Assembly (NCBI GenBank): GCA_050115015.1
Contig: JASFRI010000268.1
Coordinates: forward strand, 1 to 6,064
Length of the DNA: 6,064 nt
Direction: 5' to 3'
Origin: JASFRI01 sp050115015
GTDB taxonomy: Bacteria; Acidobacteriota; Polarisedimenticolia; CBDVAL01
In this document: positions 5,816 to 6,064 of the stretch, one piece after another
How the letters are laid out: each line of letters begins with the position of its first letter
Numbering within the stretch: position 1 is the first letter of the stretch
Notes under the pieces: model-generated
The model's database searches: none
The model's input: only the letters and a program-made list of their open reading frames with translations
Told to the model about the DNA's origin: nothing
Translations under genes and position numbers: made by a program

Positions 5816-6064
5816 TGCGCGTCGGGTCCTTGATGTTCGCGTTCTTCACCCGCATGGCCCCGATCACCCCGGAACGCGCCAGGAGATCCACCTCCTCCTG
5901 GTGCTCCTCCGGGACGAACCCCTCGAAGAAGTCCGGCACTTGAAGTTTGCCGTAGACGAACAGCGCCCGCGCCCCGTCGTTCGGCATGTGCAGGTGTCCG
6001 TGCCGGTTCTCGATGGAGCTGTGCTGCCCGATGTAGACGACCTTCCCGAACATCAGGTCGCCGA

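Larger units (their letters stand above)
5141..6064 (-). pseudogene. BioD/CobB-like P-loop NTPase gene split by an apparent frameshift (5' end beyond window)
   Basis: Two minus-strand frames read as one protein. The upstream part (6064 to about 5804) encodes GDLMFGKVVYIGQ, then about 80 residues including FFEGFVPEEHQEEVDLLARSG and ending NIKDPTRIRVLG. The downstream part (from about 5815 to 5141) reads GCSVVDADGTPLNTKRFS and continues into a P-loop domain. The frames differ by one base, so the gene as read carries +1 or -2 (mod 3). Past the switch the upstream frame turns into low-complexity Arg/Gly/Pro/Ala sequence typical of the wrong frame in GC-rich DNA, which supports a true break. The 11 bases before ATG 6053 hold no Shine-Dalgarno site and GDL precedes Met in frame, so the start is probably outside the window. 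The break could be a real mutation or a sequencing/assembly error. I do not recognise the N-terminal part as a named family. The gene converges on the plus-strand block. Confidence 0.75.

Overview
The window is very GC-rich and tightly packed, with bacterial gene layout: short gaps, a 4-nt ATGA overlap, Shine-Dalgarno sites and a TTG start. No phage, IS element, CRISPR array, tRNA or rRNA was seen. TrkH ends in the LGRLE and SFWR signature usual in Proteobacteria, and a high-GC proteobacterium or an allied phylum is plausible. Taxonomy cannot be fixed from this sequence.

Layout. Five genes run on the plus strand. The C-terminal part of a TrkH potassium channel subunit (1-799) is followed after 83 nt by a GAPDH-family protein (883-1893). 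That protein overlaps a canonical type I GAPDH (1890-2900) by 4 nt. After 10 nt comes a CPA-type cation:proton antiporter with a C-terminal TrkA/RCK regulatory module (2911-4806), and after 37 nt a 94-aa membrane-anchored protein with a YHS/TRASH-like cysteine motif (4844-5128). A minus-strand gene converges on this block with a 12-nt gap (stop at 5141) and runs off the right edge. It encodes a BioD/CobB-like P-loop protein and is broken by an apparent frameshift near 5803-5815.

Main point of interest. The first GAPDH aligns almost without gaps to its neighbour and keeps the fold, the NAD-binding motif, the S-loop and the active-site histidine. It has lost the catalytic cysteine (SNASS instead of SNASC), the phosphate-site arginine (LNVPVP instead of MRVPVP) and the TTTGAAK loop. 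It looks like a GAPDH pseudoenzyme translationally coupled to an active GAPDH, placed between a K+ uptake channel and an antiporter with an RCK nucleotide-binding domain. An NAD(H)-responsive or heterotetrameric regulatory role, linking central carbon or redox state to K+/Na+/H+ balance, is an inference.
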